The position numbers were made by a program, and so were the translations under genes. DNA of 64,000 bases from Reichenbachiella versicolor (GTDB lineage: Bacteria; Bacteroidota; Bacteroidia; Cytophagales; Cyclobacteriaceae), in contig NZ_QFZQ01000003.1 in NCBI RefSeq assembly GCF_003171675.1, positions 310,001-374,000 of the forward strand. The letters run 5' to 3'. Shown one piece after another: positions 56,279 to 64,000 of this stretch (position 1 is its first letter; each line of letters starts with the position of its first letter). Below the pieces are notes generated by a model. The model was not told where the DNA came from. It was given only the letters and a program-made list of their open reading frames with translations, and made no database searches.

Positions 56279-57469
56279 TTATTCTCCAGTAGTGATCAAT
56301 CTATAGCATTGGGTTGCTATTTCAAGCTCTTCATTTGTAGGAATGATTAAGACTTTTACCTTGCCATTCGATACATCTCTAGCCTCATCACTCCATTTAG
56401 CATTTTCTTCATTGTTGATTTCAATACCTAGTGCATCCATTTCTGCACATACATTTGCTCTCATGTCTGCATCGTTTTCACCAACACCGCCTGTAAAAAT
56501 GATACTGTCCAAACCATTCAATGCAGCCGTATAAGCTCCGATATATTTCTTGATACGGTAGGCGTAGATGTCCAGCGCAAGTTTAGCAGCAGAACTGCCT
56601 TTGTCCGCTAGTTCTTTGACGGCTCTCATGTCGCTTTCGCCAGTTAACCCTTTTAGTCCACTATTCTTGTTGAGGATAAGTCGGATATCGCTGATGTCGT
56701 GTCCTTTTTCTGATAAGTAGAAGATCACAGAGGGATCAATATCACCAGATCTAGTTCCCATTACTAAACCTGCTAATGGACCTAATCCCATAGTGGTGTC
56801 TATGCATTTATTATCCTTGATAGCAGCCATGCTACAGCCGTTTCCAAGGTGGATAGTGACAATCTTGTTTTTGTCAGGATCTATCCCAAATAGAGCTTTT
56901 GATTTATTAGCAACAAATCTGTGTGATGTACCATGAAACCCATATGTACGAATACCATGTTTTTCATACAGTTCATTAGGAATGGCATATCTGTAAGCAT
57001 GCTCAGGAATGTTGGAATGAAAAGCAGTGTCAAATACAGCAATTTGCTTAGCCGAAGGGAATACTTCTTCAGCAACATCTATTCCTTGTAGATTTGCAGG
57101 GTTGTGAAGAGGAGCGAGAGAAAATAGAGCCTTGATTTTTGCTTTTACTTTCTCATTGATAATAGTCGTAGTATTAAACTCTTCACCACCATGTACTACT
57201 CTATGTCCTACCACATCTACTTCTTGGGCAGATTTGATTACACCATGCTCTTCGGAGACAAGAACTTTCGAGACTTTGTTTAGAGCTTCGGTATGATCTG
57301 CATCAGGTAAGTCAAAATCAACTTTCTGACCATTTTGTTTATGCTTAAGGACACATCCAGCTTGACCGATTTTATCCACTAAACCAGAGCATAGCACTGT
57401 TTCTTCGGGTAATTGGAATAGCTGGTACTTAAGAGAAGAGCTGCCGCTATTTAATACTAATGCTTTCAT
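56279..57469 (-). CDS. ackA: Acetate kinase
   Basis: 396 residues, full length. N-terminal LVLNSGSSSLKYQLF, the HRVVHGGE segment, FDTAFH, the GFHGTSHRFV block, IHLGNGCSMAAI and FTGGVGEND are all family signatures. Converts acetyl phosphate and ADP to acetate and ATP. Directly downstream of pta on the minus strand (60-bp gap), the usual arrangement. Confidence 0.97.
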   Translation of the reverse strand: MKALVLNSGSSSLKYQLFQLPEETVLCSGLVDKIGQAGCVLKHKQNGQKVDFDLPDADHTEALNKVSKVLVSEEHGVIKSAQEVDVVGHRVVHGGEEFNTTTIINEKVKAKIKALFSLAPLHNPANLQGIDVAEEVFPSAKQIAVFDTAFHSNIPEHAYRYAIPNELYEKHGIRTYGFHGTSHRFVANKSKALFGIDPDKNKIVTIHLGNGCSMAAIKDNKCIDTTMGLGPLAGLVMGTRSGDIDPSVIFYLSEKGHDISDIRLILNKNSGLKGLTGESDMRAVKELADKGSSAAKLALDIYAYRIKKYIGAYTAALNGLDSIIFTGGVGENDADMRANVCAEMDALGIEINNEENAKWSDEARDVSNGKVKVLIIPTNEELEIATQCYRLITTGE

Positions 57470-57529
57470 ATTATTCTATAATCTTAGAAGGTACCCCTAT
57501 TGACCTAGCACCATCTAGTTCGCGTAAAA

Positions 57530-59632
57530 TTAACTGGTTTGAGCTTGAATAGCTGTGATAATGACCGTATTGACAATATCCTCTACCGTACACCCTCTAC
57601 TCAGGTCATTCACAGGTTTATTCAACCCTTGCAACACCGGACCGATTGCTATAGCTCCAGTCTCTCTTTGGACTGCTTTATAAGTATTGTTACCCGTGTT
57701 TAAGTCAGGGAATATTAAGACGCTTGCTTGTCCTGCTACTTCAGAGTCCGGCATTTTCTTCTTCCCTACAGCTGGGTCCACAGCTGCATCATACTGAATA
57801 GGGCCTTCTACTAATAAATCCGGTCTTGATTCTTTCACAAGATCCGTAGCAGTTCTTACTTTTTCTACCTCTTCCCCTTTTCCTGATGACCCAGAAGAAT
57901 AAGATAGCATTGCGATTTTAGGCTCTACTCCAAAAGACTTAGCAGTATCTGCAGAGGATATAGCGATTTCGGCTAGTTGCTCTGCGGTAGGGTTTGGGTT
58001 GACAGCACAGTCTCCATATACCAAGACTCGGTCAGCTAGGCACATGAAAAATACCGATGAAACTACATTTATTCCTTTTTTGGTCTTTACGAATTGAAGG
58101 GCAGGTCTTATGGTATGTTGAGTAGTGTTGATAGCACCAGAAACCATACCGTCTGCATCTCCCATTTTCACCATCATTGTGCCGAAATATGATTCATCCA
58201 TCATCAAGTCCTGGGCTATTTCAAGAGTTACATTCTTGTGCTTACGCGCTTCGAATAGTTGCTCAGTATACCCTGCGTATTTTGGAGACGAAATAGGGGA
58301 GATAATCTTGGTTCTTTCAAGATCGATATTCAGCGAGTTGTCCTTGATTATTTTATGTACTACTTCTGGTTCTGGATGAAGTAGAGCCAAGTCAACGATA
58401 TTCATTTCTTGTAGGTGTTCTACAGCTTTCAAGATTCTGATATCACCACCTTCTGGCAATACAATTTTCTTTCTCCTAGACTTAGCACTTTGTTTAAGTT
58501 GATACTTAAACATTTTTGGAGTCATCCCTTTAGGCTTGAACTTTATCAACTTTTCTTCTAGACTGGTAGTATTGATGTGTTCATTGAAATACTGTAGCGC
58601 TATTGATAATTTCTCCTCATTATCAAGTCTCAGATTAGCTTTTACATTATTCAGTCCAATAGCTGTTTCGTATGTATTAGGTTTTACTTTCAGTATTGGA
58701 ATATTGTGAGTCAAACCTTTCAATAGCCTATAAACCGATCCAGGTATTTCAAAATCTCCTGTCAATATAATAGTAGATAGATTTGGATAGTTTTCTGATA
58801 GATGAGCCTGAAGAGAGCCTACTATTATTTCTGCTCTATCCGATGAGGCTATGACAGCACAGTTCTCAGTTAATTTATCTAAGTAATTAGTAAGTCCCAT
58901 ACCAGCAACAGAGAACCTTTCTACGAGTGTCGTGTAGGTCAAATCTTCACCAAACATGATTTCTGCATCTAGTTGTTCCGCAATTTCAATCACACTTGGT
59001 TGAGATAGCATAGGTTGCTCAGGAATAATAGCAACTTCATTTAATTGGCCTTGTTGGAACTTCTCATTGAAGACTTGGGTAAATTGAGTTACTAAGTGTT
59101 CAGGGACTCTATTCACTATTGTTCCGATGACCTCGCAGTCTTGCTCTTTAAAACTTGAAACAGCAAGCTTAATACTACCAGCGGATTCTGAAGGAGTATG
59201 ACCATTAGCAGTTCCCACTAGCAATACTGGACATCCAAGGTTTCTTGCGATTTGAGCATTGATATCAAACTCAAATGCTATGTTGTCACCGATAAAGTCA
59301 GTCCCTTCTACTAGTACAAAGTCAAACCTCTTTTCGAACTCTTTGTATCGATCTATAATTGTATCGATCACGAGTTCAGACTGACCAGAACCAATCAATT
59401 CATTAATTTGTTCACTGGTATATACGTAGCTTTCCTCGTAGGCCTGACTGAGCTTGAAGTAGTTTAATATCAAATCTGTATGAAAGTCCTTCTTAGTAGG
59501 TCTAGATTTGATTACTGGTCTGAAATACCCGATGTTTTGGGTTTGTCTGAGGAGTAAGTCGATTAATCCTAAGGAAACTATCGACTTGCCAGAGTTTTTC
59601 TCTAGCGTTGAGATGTAAACTGCTTTTGACAT
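57530..59632 (-). CDS. pta: Phosphate acetyltransferase
   Basis: About 700 residues from ATG 59632 (MSKAVYI). A longer frame to 59698 adds 22 residues upstream and crosses the likely promoter, so it was rejected. N-terminal P-loop-like domain (STLEKNSGKSIVSLGL), a DRTGG domain, and a C-terminal PTA_PTB catalytic domain (about 375-695) with VLPEGGDIRIL and LSYSSGSSGKGEEVEKV. Makes acetyl phosphate from acetyl-CoA. Works with ackA. Confidence 0.96.
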   Translation of the reverse strand: MSKAVYISTLEKNSGKSIVSLGLIDLLLRQTQNIGYFRPVIKSRPTKKDFHTDLILNYFKLSQAYEESYVYTSEQINELIGSGQSELVIDTIIDRYKEFEKRFDFVLVEGTDFIGDNIAFEFDINAQIARNLGCPVLLVGTANGHTPSESAGSIKLAVSSFKEQDCEVIGTIVNRVPEHLVTQFTQVFNEKFQQGQLNEVAIIPEQPMLSQPSVIEIAEQLDAEIMFGEDLTYTTLVERFSVAGMGLTNYLDKLTENCAVIASSDRAEIIVGSLQAHLSENYPNLSTIILTGDFEIPGSVYRLLKGLTHNIPILKVKPNTYETAIGLNNVKANLRLDNEEKLSIALQYFNEHINTTSLEEKLIKFKPKGMTPKMFKYQLKQSAKSRRKKIVLPEGGDIRILKAVEHLQEMNIVDLALLHPEPEVVHKIIKDNSLNIDLERTKIISPISSPKYAGYTEQLFEARKHKNVTLEIAQDLMMDESYFGTMMVKMGDADGMVSGAINTTQHTIRPALQFVKTKKGINVVSSVFFMCLADRVLVYGDCAVNPNPTAEQLAEIAISSADTAKSFGVEPKIAMLSYSSGSSGKGEEVEKVRTATDLVKESRPDLLVEGPIQYDAAVDPAVGKKKMPDSEVAGQASVLIFPDLNTGNNTYKAVQRETGAIAIGPVLQGLNKPVNDLSRGCTVEDIVNTVIITAIQAQTS

Positions 59633-59679
59633 GGTTGTTGATAATTCTTTCTCGCCTATGCACGGCATTGAATCTGGGG

Positions 59680-59687
59680 CAAAAGTA
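59680..59687 (-). promoter_or_regulatory. -7 element of pta
   Basis: Complement TACTTTTG, an exact TAnnTTTG match 47 bp before the chosen pta ATG. It supports the shorter start. No clear -33 element. Confidence 0.4.
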
Positions 59688-59778
59688 TATTGATTCAATC
59701 CCTGTAAAGTTGATAATTATCATGAAAACACACGGCAAATTTCAGCTTCATTTTTATTTTTAGTCAAAACAATCATGT

Positions 59779-60474
59779 ATGAAAAAAATAGTAGTTCTCA
59801 CTGGCGCAGGAATAAGTGCAGAATCTGGATTAAAAACTTTTCGTGATTCAGACGGACTTTGGGAAGGTCATGATGTAACTCAGGTAGCCTCACCACAAGG
59901 TTGGGAAGAAGATCAAGAGTTGGTTTTAGACTTTTATAATCAACGTAGAAAACAAGCTCTCAATGTCAAACCCAATGCAGGTCATTTGGAGTTAGCGAAA
60001 TTAGAAAATGAGTTCGAAGTCTCTATTGTCACTCAAAACGTCGACAACCTTCACGAGCAAGCTGGTTCATCTAAAGTCTTGCATTTACATGGTGAGCTAT
60101 TTAAGTCTAGAAGTACCGGAGATGAATCGCTCATTTACGATATGAAAAATTGGGAGTTGAATACTGGAGATTTGTGTGAGAAGGGATATCAATTACGTCC
60201 ACATATCGTTTGGTTTGGAGAGGACGTTCCTATGATGGAGACTGCTATTCAGGAAGCGTTGGCTGCGGATGTTTTTATAGTTGTAGGAACGTCATTAGCA
60301 GTTTATCCCGCAGCAGGACTTATTAATTTTGTAAGCGCAATGGTACCTAAGTACATAATAGATCCTTCTATTCCAGAGATAGCTGAGATGGGATTGTTGC
60401 ACTTAATTCAGGAACCCGCTACAACAGGGGTAAAGAAAGTAGCCGAAATGTTGAGAGAGAAGTATATTAAATGA
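59779..60474 (+). CDS. cobB: NAD-dependent protein deacylase (sirtuin, CobB-like)
   Basis: 231 residues. Sirtuin NAD motifs GAGISAESGLKTFRDSDGLW (residues 7-26), the TQNVDNLHEQAG segment, the catalytic His in HLHGE (about 104) and LRPHIVWFGEDVPMM, followed by GTSLAVYPAA. The four Cys zinc site expected between HLHGE and LRPH is not there; only one Cys (DLCEKG) remains. This loss is seen in other Bacteroidota sirtuins as far as I recall, so activity may be kept. Removes acetyl or longer acyl groups from protein lysines. Divergent from pta-ackA-GNAT. Confidence 0.9.
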   Translation: MKKIVVLTGAGISAESGLKTFRDSDGLWEGHDVTQVASPQGWEEDQELVLDFYNQRRKQALNVKPNAGHLELAKLENEFEVSIVTQNVDNLHEQAGSSKVLHLHGELFKSRSTGDESLIYDMKNWELNTGDLCEKGYQLRPHIVWFGEDVPMMETAIQEALAADVFIVVGTSLAVYPAAGLINFVSAMVPKYIIDPSIPEIAEMGLLHLIQEPATTGVKKVAEMLREKYIK

Positions 60475-61115
60475 TATTAGAAAAGTCAGTCAGTAAAAAC
60501 ATTGAACTATCTGTTATTGGATGTGACCCTTTGGTAAGTTTGGACTCTAAAGTTTATCTGGTCGCATTTGTACGCTTTTCTAATAATGTAATCTATAAGC
60601 CCATTAAGTTCTTTATGAAGAAAAGAACAATGGCGATTCATTCTTTCTCTCGCAAGGATTATAATAAAGACCAATTATTCATTTTGACATTTGATAGCTG
60701 CCGATCAGTACTAGAGGCATTGTCGCAGAAAGGCTGGATAGATATGTGTCGCAGGTTTTCGTTATTAAAAGTTCATATAGCTGGTCTAATGCGATCGGTA
60801 GAAGGGACTCACTACGCTCCACCCAAATCGTCACTTAAGTTAGCTTTATACTCGTTTAATGGGGATTATGAAACTGAAATGAGAGATGTAGCTGCCAAAT
60901 ACGATGTGTTCGTTTCCTTAAGTGCAAAGAAGGTTGCATTACTTGGTTATAGACTATTCTCGGAGAGATGGAGAAGCATCCTTTTTCCACAATCTGGAGT
61001 AATTATTTTTTCATCTTTTGATGCGATGAGTTTACAAAAGTTATGCCAATCTCCTGACTTTCATGCTTTGCAATCCAAAATGGAAATGGAGGAGATAGGA
61101 CGATTTCAAAGTTGA
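60471..61115 (+). CDS. Conserved protein of unknown function, coupled to cobB
   Basis: 214 residues, ATGA overlap with the sirtuin stop, hence translational coupling. No signal or membrane segment. No motif recognised (ends near EMEEIGRFQS). The link to sirtuin function is only positional. Confidence 0.55.
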   Translation: MILEKSVSKNIELSVIGCDPLVSLDSKVYLVAFVRFSNNVIYKPIKFFMKKRTMAIHSFSRKDYNKDQLFILTFDSCRSVLEALSQKGWIDMCRRFSLLKVHIAGLMRSVEGTHYAPPKSSLKLALYSFNGDYETEMRDVAAKYDVFVSLSAKKVALLGYRLFSERWRSILFPQSGVIIFSSFDAMSLQKLCQSPDFHALQSKMEMEEIGRFQS

Positions 61116-61312
61116 TTAGTATTTTGTTGTGAAGTGTTATCCTATAGGTAAATCCCTTAAAGGTTATAATGATTTCGCATAAAACGCTGGTATCAAAGGG
61201 TTTCTATTTGTGTTCTTCAATTATTTTTTTAATCTTCACAGAATAGAATAATGTGATAAGATTTTGATAGTGAAAAATTTTTGTAAAACCCGTGAAAATA
61301 TAATATCCAGCT

Positions 61313-62083
61313 ATGTCAAATCAGCTTGAACTTCGAAGTACTTTTCGATTTTCAGAAGGAGTAAATACGATTTCTTTACCATCTGAAAACAGAACTTTTG
61401 AAACTGCGTTTCACGCAGAAAAATCAAAGACTGTAGAGAGTTCACCTTCATTGCTCAAGAAAAATAGTTTCGCGGTTGCAACTTCCATTTCACAAGCCTT
61501 TTATTCTAATCTAGGATCCGACGCAAAGTCAAGTATAGCTTCATACTCTTCTAAGAAATTTTCTTCACTGGTCAATAAAAGCTTTTCTTCTTCAAAGGAG
61601 TTTTTATCACTGAAGAATATAGCCGATAAACTAGTCGGGTTTGATTTTCAGCAGGATAGCTCTTATCAGGAAGAAGTAAAGTCTAAGTTCTGTATCAAGA
61701 AAGGTAGTCATGCAGGGCATGTTATTCTTCACATTCCAGCTTTTGTACCGCAAAACGATCTCAATGTACCTAAGGGAGCTACTAACTTTAAGGTTTTTGC
61801 ACGATTGATTAGTGTTTCAGATTTTGAAAAATCAGGTGATGATTATCATGCGCTTAATAGAAAGCAGCATGGACAATTCGCTGATTTTGAAACTACCATG
61901 CAGCCAGTTCTGAGAATAACTACCCAACCTATCACATCTCAGCTTAGAATTGAAAACAAGGAATTTTCACCAGCGGGAATGTCTTCTATTTTTGTAGTAG
62001 GAGTGAAATACTTTTCTTATAAAGACAAGAAGTTTAATAATTTACCAGAGAGCACTAAGATGTGTGTTATGGGAGTATATTAA
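61313..62083 (+). CDS. Protein of unknown function
   Basis: 256 residues. No signal peptide. Ser/Phe/Lys-rich N-terminal half (many SSS and FSS stretches to about residue 105), then a beta-rich second half (HVILHIPAFVPQNDLNVPKG, YHALNRKQHGQF, ATNFKVFARL, VVGVKYFSYKDKK). Not recognised. Its stop overlaps the moaA stop by four bases (tail to tail). Confidence 0.5.
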   Translation: MSNQLELRSTFRFSEGVNTISLPSENRTFETAFHAEKSKTVESSPSLLKKNSFAVATSISQAFYSNLGSDAKSSIASYSSKKFSSLVNKSFSSSKEFLSLKNIADKLVGFDFQQDSSYQEEVKSKFCIKKGSHAGHVILHIPAFVPQNDLNVPKGATNFKVFARLISVSDFEKSGDDYHALNRKQHGQFADFETTMQPVLRITTQPITSQLRIENKEFSPAGMSSIFVVGVKYFSYKDKKFNNLPESTKMCVMGVY

Positions 62084-63084
62084 CCTCCTATCGTAGACAT
62101 AGATTCCCCGATTACTTTTGTATTTTTTCTAGCTGCCTCAGCTTGATGTCCATTTTGAGCTTTCTGCATCGAAATACGCATAAGTTCAGATTTAATGCTT
62201 TCATCCTTTTCTCCCGTTCTCATAAGTTGTTTGATATCCAGAACGCCATCGTCGTATAGACAGTTTTTGATAGTTCCTAGTGCAGTCATTCGAATTCGGT
62301 TGCAAGTACCACAGAAAGTTCTACTAAATGCAGGGATGACACCGATCTTACCCTCATGACCTTTGATTTGGTATAGCGTAGCAGGATCATTTTTAGGTGT
62401 GATATCTCTCTCAATAGTCTTAAAATTTGACTCCAAACTATGAATTATTTGCTGATGGTTCCAAATATCACTTGTGGAGTAATCAGAGCCGTTGAAAGGC
62501 ATCTCTTCTATGAACCGAACGTGGATATTTCTATGCTTTGCCAATTCTGCAATTGCAGGGATTTCATGCTCATTTTTCCCTTTCATCACTACTACGTTCA
62601 GCTTCGTATGAATGTCAGCTTCAATTAGCTTTTGCAAACAACTAAAGACGTTATCAAATTCATCTCGTCGAGTGATTTTCTTGAAGTTTTCTTTATCAAT
62701 ACTATCTATACTTAGATTCACACCATCAATTCCTATTCTCTTAAGGTCTTCTATATACTGAGCAGTCAATACACCATTGGTGGTAATATGTACTTTCTCA
62801 AGTCCCTTAATAGTTTTAAGCTCTTTTAGGAAATTGATTAAGCCTTTTCTTAGAAATGGTTCGCCTCCTGTGATTCTAACTTTATTGACACCAAGGTCTC
62901 TAAATAAACTGGTAGCTCTAAGGATTTCCTCATAAGTCATTAGCTCCTTTTTGGGTAGATAGTCGATGCCTTCAGCAGGCATACAATAGAAGCAGCGCAG
63001 ATTACAACGATCAGTTACAGCTATGCGGAGGTAGTCCATCTGACGCCCCCATTTATCGATCAATATTTTTTGAGAGTTGCTCAA
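62080..63084 (-). CDS. moaA: GTP 3',8-cyclase (MoaA), molybdopterin biosynthesis
   Basis: 334 residues. Radical SAM motif C27-x3-C31-x2-C34 (CNLRCFYCMP), ITGGEPFLRKGL, the C-terminal second [4Fe-4S] cluster in FCGTCNRIRMTALGTIKNCLY, and the terminal GG tail (STIGG). Converts GTP to the first pterin intermediate of molybdenum cofactor. The ATG overlaps the stop of the preceding small gene, so the two are coupled. Confidence 0.97.
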   Translation of the reverse strand: MSNSQKILIDKWGRQMDYLRIAVTDRCNLRCFYCMPAEGIDYLPKKELMTYEEILRATSLFRDLGVNKVRITGGEPFLRKGLINFLKELKTIKGLEKVHITTNGVLTAQYIEDLKRIGIDGVNLSIDSIDKENFKKITRRDEFDNVFSCLQKLIEADIHTKLNVVVMKGKNEHEIPAIAELAKHRNIHVRFIEEMPFNGSDYSTSDIWNHQQIIHSLESNFKTIERDITPKNDPATLYQIKGHEGKIGVIPAFSRTFCGTCNRIRMTALGTIKNCLYDDGVLDIKQLMRTGEKDESIKSELMRISMQKAQNGHQAEAARKNTKVIGESMSTIGG

Positions 63085-63443
63085 TTGTTGATAGCTAATG
63101 GATTTGGATAGCTATCTGATTCATCTTCCTCAGGTCTTTTATGTAGACATTGGAAATCCTTTTCAACAAGAATTTTGATTTCAGATTGGTTTTCGTTTTT
63201 GAAACCTACTTCGTCTGGAGATGACCATTTTTCAGTTACCGCTGCTGGTACGTAGATAGTAATGGTATTATTTACAAATTCCGCTATCACATCAGTATGC
63301 TTTGGAGACTTGACAAGTTGATAGTTAAGTGCATTTAAGCCAATTTGACTTTGAGAACTCACTTTTCCAGTCTCCATGTAGTTATCTACTTCGGTTTGGT
63401 TAAGCCTTAATCTGATGTAGTTATCTAATATTCTCAACTTCAT
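63081..63443 (-). CDS. Conserved small protein (DUF7009-like) preceding moaA
   Basis: 120 residues, no signal or membrane segment. ATGA overlap with moaA. The opening MKLRILDNYIRLRLNQTEVD, with VNNTITIYVPAAVTEKW and a closing CLHKRPEEDESDSYPNP, fits a small Bacteroidota family near moa genes (DUF7009-like, from memory). Role unknown; the Cys and acidic tail may be of interest. Confidence 0.7.
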   Translation of the reverse strand: MKLRILDNYIRLRLNQTEVDNYMETGKVSSQSQIGLNALNYQLVKSPKHTDVIAEFVNNTITIYVPAAVTEKWSSPDEVGFKNENQSEIKILVEKDFQCLHKRPEEDESDSYPNPLAINN

Positions 63444-63447
63444 GCCG

Positions 63448-63455
63448 CAAAAGTA
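63448..63455 (-). promoter_or_regulatory. -7 element of the DUF7009-moaA operon
   Basis: Complement TACTTTTG, an exact TAnnTTTG match only about 4 bp upstream of the ATG at 63443. Transcription would then start at or near the start codon, giving a nearly leaderless message. Confidence 0.4.
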
Positions 63456-63517
63456 ACTTTCGAAGAGTGGAATTCTAAATGTAATCTTGATTATAAGCTA
63501 ATGCTTTATGTCTTGTA

Positions 63518-63546
63518 TTTGAATTTAATATGAACTTATAACTTTG
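63518..63546 (+). promoter_or_regulatory. Promoter of moaD
   Basis: TTTG at 63518-63521, 17 bp spacer, then TAACTTTG at 63539-63546, matching the Bacteroidota consensus at both ends. The start of transcription would lie past ATG 63548, which supports the ATG at 63569 as the true moaD start. Confidence 0.65.
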
Positions 63547-63568
63547 CATGTGTAAACAAAATCAAGAA

Positions 63569-63811
63569 ATGGAAGTAACCATAGTGGCATATGGAATAGC
63601 TAGGGACATAATTGGAACTAGTGAATTGATATTAAAAGTGGATGAAGGCATTACTGTTAAGGACATGCTTACATTAGTAAAAAGGAAGTTTCCTGATTTT
63701 GAGAAACTAACCTCATTGCTACTAGCAGTCAATGAGGAATACGTAGAAGAAAATCACATAGTAGAATCGGGAGACGAATTAGTTTTGATTCCACCAGTTA
63801 GTGGAGGTTGA
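63569..63811 (+). CDS. moaD: Molybdopterin synthase small subunit (MoaD)
   Basis: 80 residues from ATG 63569 (MEVTIVAYG). An ATG at 63548 would precede the likely transcription start. Ubiquitin-like fold with KVDEGITVKDMLTLVKRKFP and the essential C-terminal Gly-Gly (PPVSGG), which becomes the sulfur carrier. The moaE start follows one base after the stop. Confidence 0.9.
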   Translation: MEVTIVAYGIARDIIGTSELILKVDEGITVKDMLTLVKRKFPDFEKLTSLLLAVNEEYVEENHIVESGDELVLIPPVSGG

Positions 63812-63812
63812 C

Positions 63813-64000
63813 ATGATTGAAATTACAGAACAAAGAATAGAATCTGCTCGTCTTATCGAAATGGTGAGTGATGGTGGTGCAGGAGCCATAGATGTATTTA
63901 TTGGTACTACCAGAGATAATACTAAGGGTAAAAAAGTGATTAAGCTAGAATTTGAATCTTACGCTCCTATGGCTATTAAAGAGCTGGGAAAGATTGTAAA
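63813..64000 (+). CDS. moaE: Molybdopterin synthase large subunit (MoaE), 5' part
   Basis: Starts ATG 63813, one base after the moaD stop, and runs off the window end. The visible 62 residues (MIEITEQRIESARLIEMV, then GAGAIDVFIGTTRDNTKGKK, LEFESYAPMAI) match the MoaE N-terminus, including the LEFESYAPMA segment. It forms molybdopterin synthase with MoaD. Confidence 0.88.
   Translation, partial: MIEITEQRIESARLIEMVSDGGAGAIDVFIGTTRDNTKGKKVIKLEFESYAPMAIKELGKIV

Overview
ORGANISM. The window looks like the chromosome of a marine Bacteroidota, most likely Cytophagales (inference). The DNA is AT-rich. Several genes carry the Bacteroidota -7 element TAnnTTTG instead of an E. coli-type -10 box. There is a C-terminal type IX secretion (T9SS) sorting domain, a TPR-plus-LuxR regulator of Bacteroidota type, a GSCFA protein, many lipoproteins and a block of algal-polysaccharide sulfatases. 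No rRNA or tRNA gene was recognised. LAYOUT. 0.2-5 kb: a lipoprotein esterase, then a minus-strand copper-oxidase operon (multicopper oxidase, tyrosinase and a small protein resembling a cytochrome c without its heme site). 5-27 kb: mostly core genes, including a retropepsin-like lipoprotein, an acyl-CoA thioesterase, an M48 peptidase, a CobW-type GTPase with an anomalous start, a bestrophin-like channel, aspS with an Omp85-type barrel, a response regulator and a DUF2721 protein, sucD, kdsC, a FucP-type permease, a YheT-like hydrolase, a TonB-dependent receptor and a GSCFA protein. 27.7-43.9 kb: a polysaccharide-degradation region. It has a large secreted beta-helix protein with a T9SS domain, a divergent TPR-LuxR regulator, and a same-strand run of five sulfatases (all with a Cys-type formylglycine site), a GH28 and a GH29. 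No SusC/SusD pair is present. 43.9-51.0 kb: an accessory region. It opens with an IS256-type transposase remnant and a three-unit 41-bp tandem repeat, then holds small genes arranged as integron-like cassettes. Three cassettes have matched inverted core sequences at their two ends. Three copies (one mosaic) of a ~341-bp repeat with terminal inverted repeats stop exactly at a cassette boundary. Cargo includes a TetR operon, two membrane proteins, a PLD nuclease with an AbiJ-like N-terminal domain (possible phage defence), a gene cut short by the repeat, and a Cys/His-rich protein. 51.0-52.1 kb: a small ORF, a possible structured-RNA remnant and a ~25-bp-period array of TACGCATATTTTTTT units. 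52.1-64 kb: an aminotransferase, a GyrI-like/ABM pair beside a WYL regulator, then GNAT-ackA-pta divergent from a cobB sirtuin, two unknown genes and a molybdopterin cluster (a small DUF7009-like gene and moaA divergent from moaD and moaE, the last cut by the window end). HOW THEY FIT. The 28-44 kb block is a coherent system for taking apart a sulfated polysaccharide containing fucose or L-galactose and probably uronic acid; the FucP-type permease at 20.4 kb could import a released sugar. The pta-ackA-GNAT-cobB neighbourhood joins acetyl-phosphate metabolism with possible protein acetylation and deacetylation. The most unusual part is the cassette array with its repeat element, followed by the periodic array next to it.
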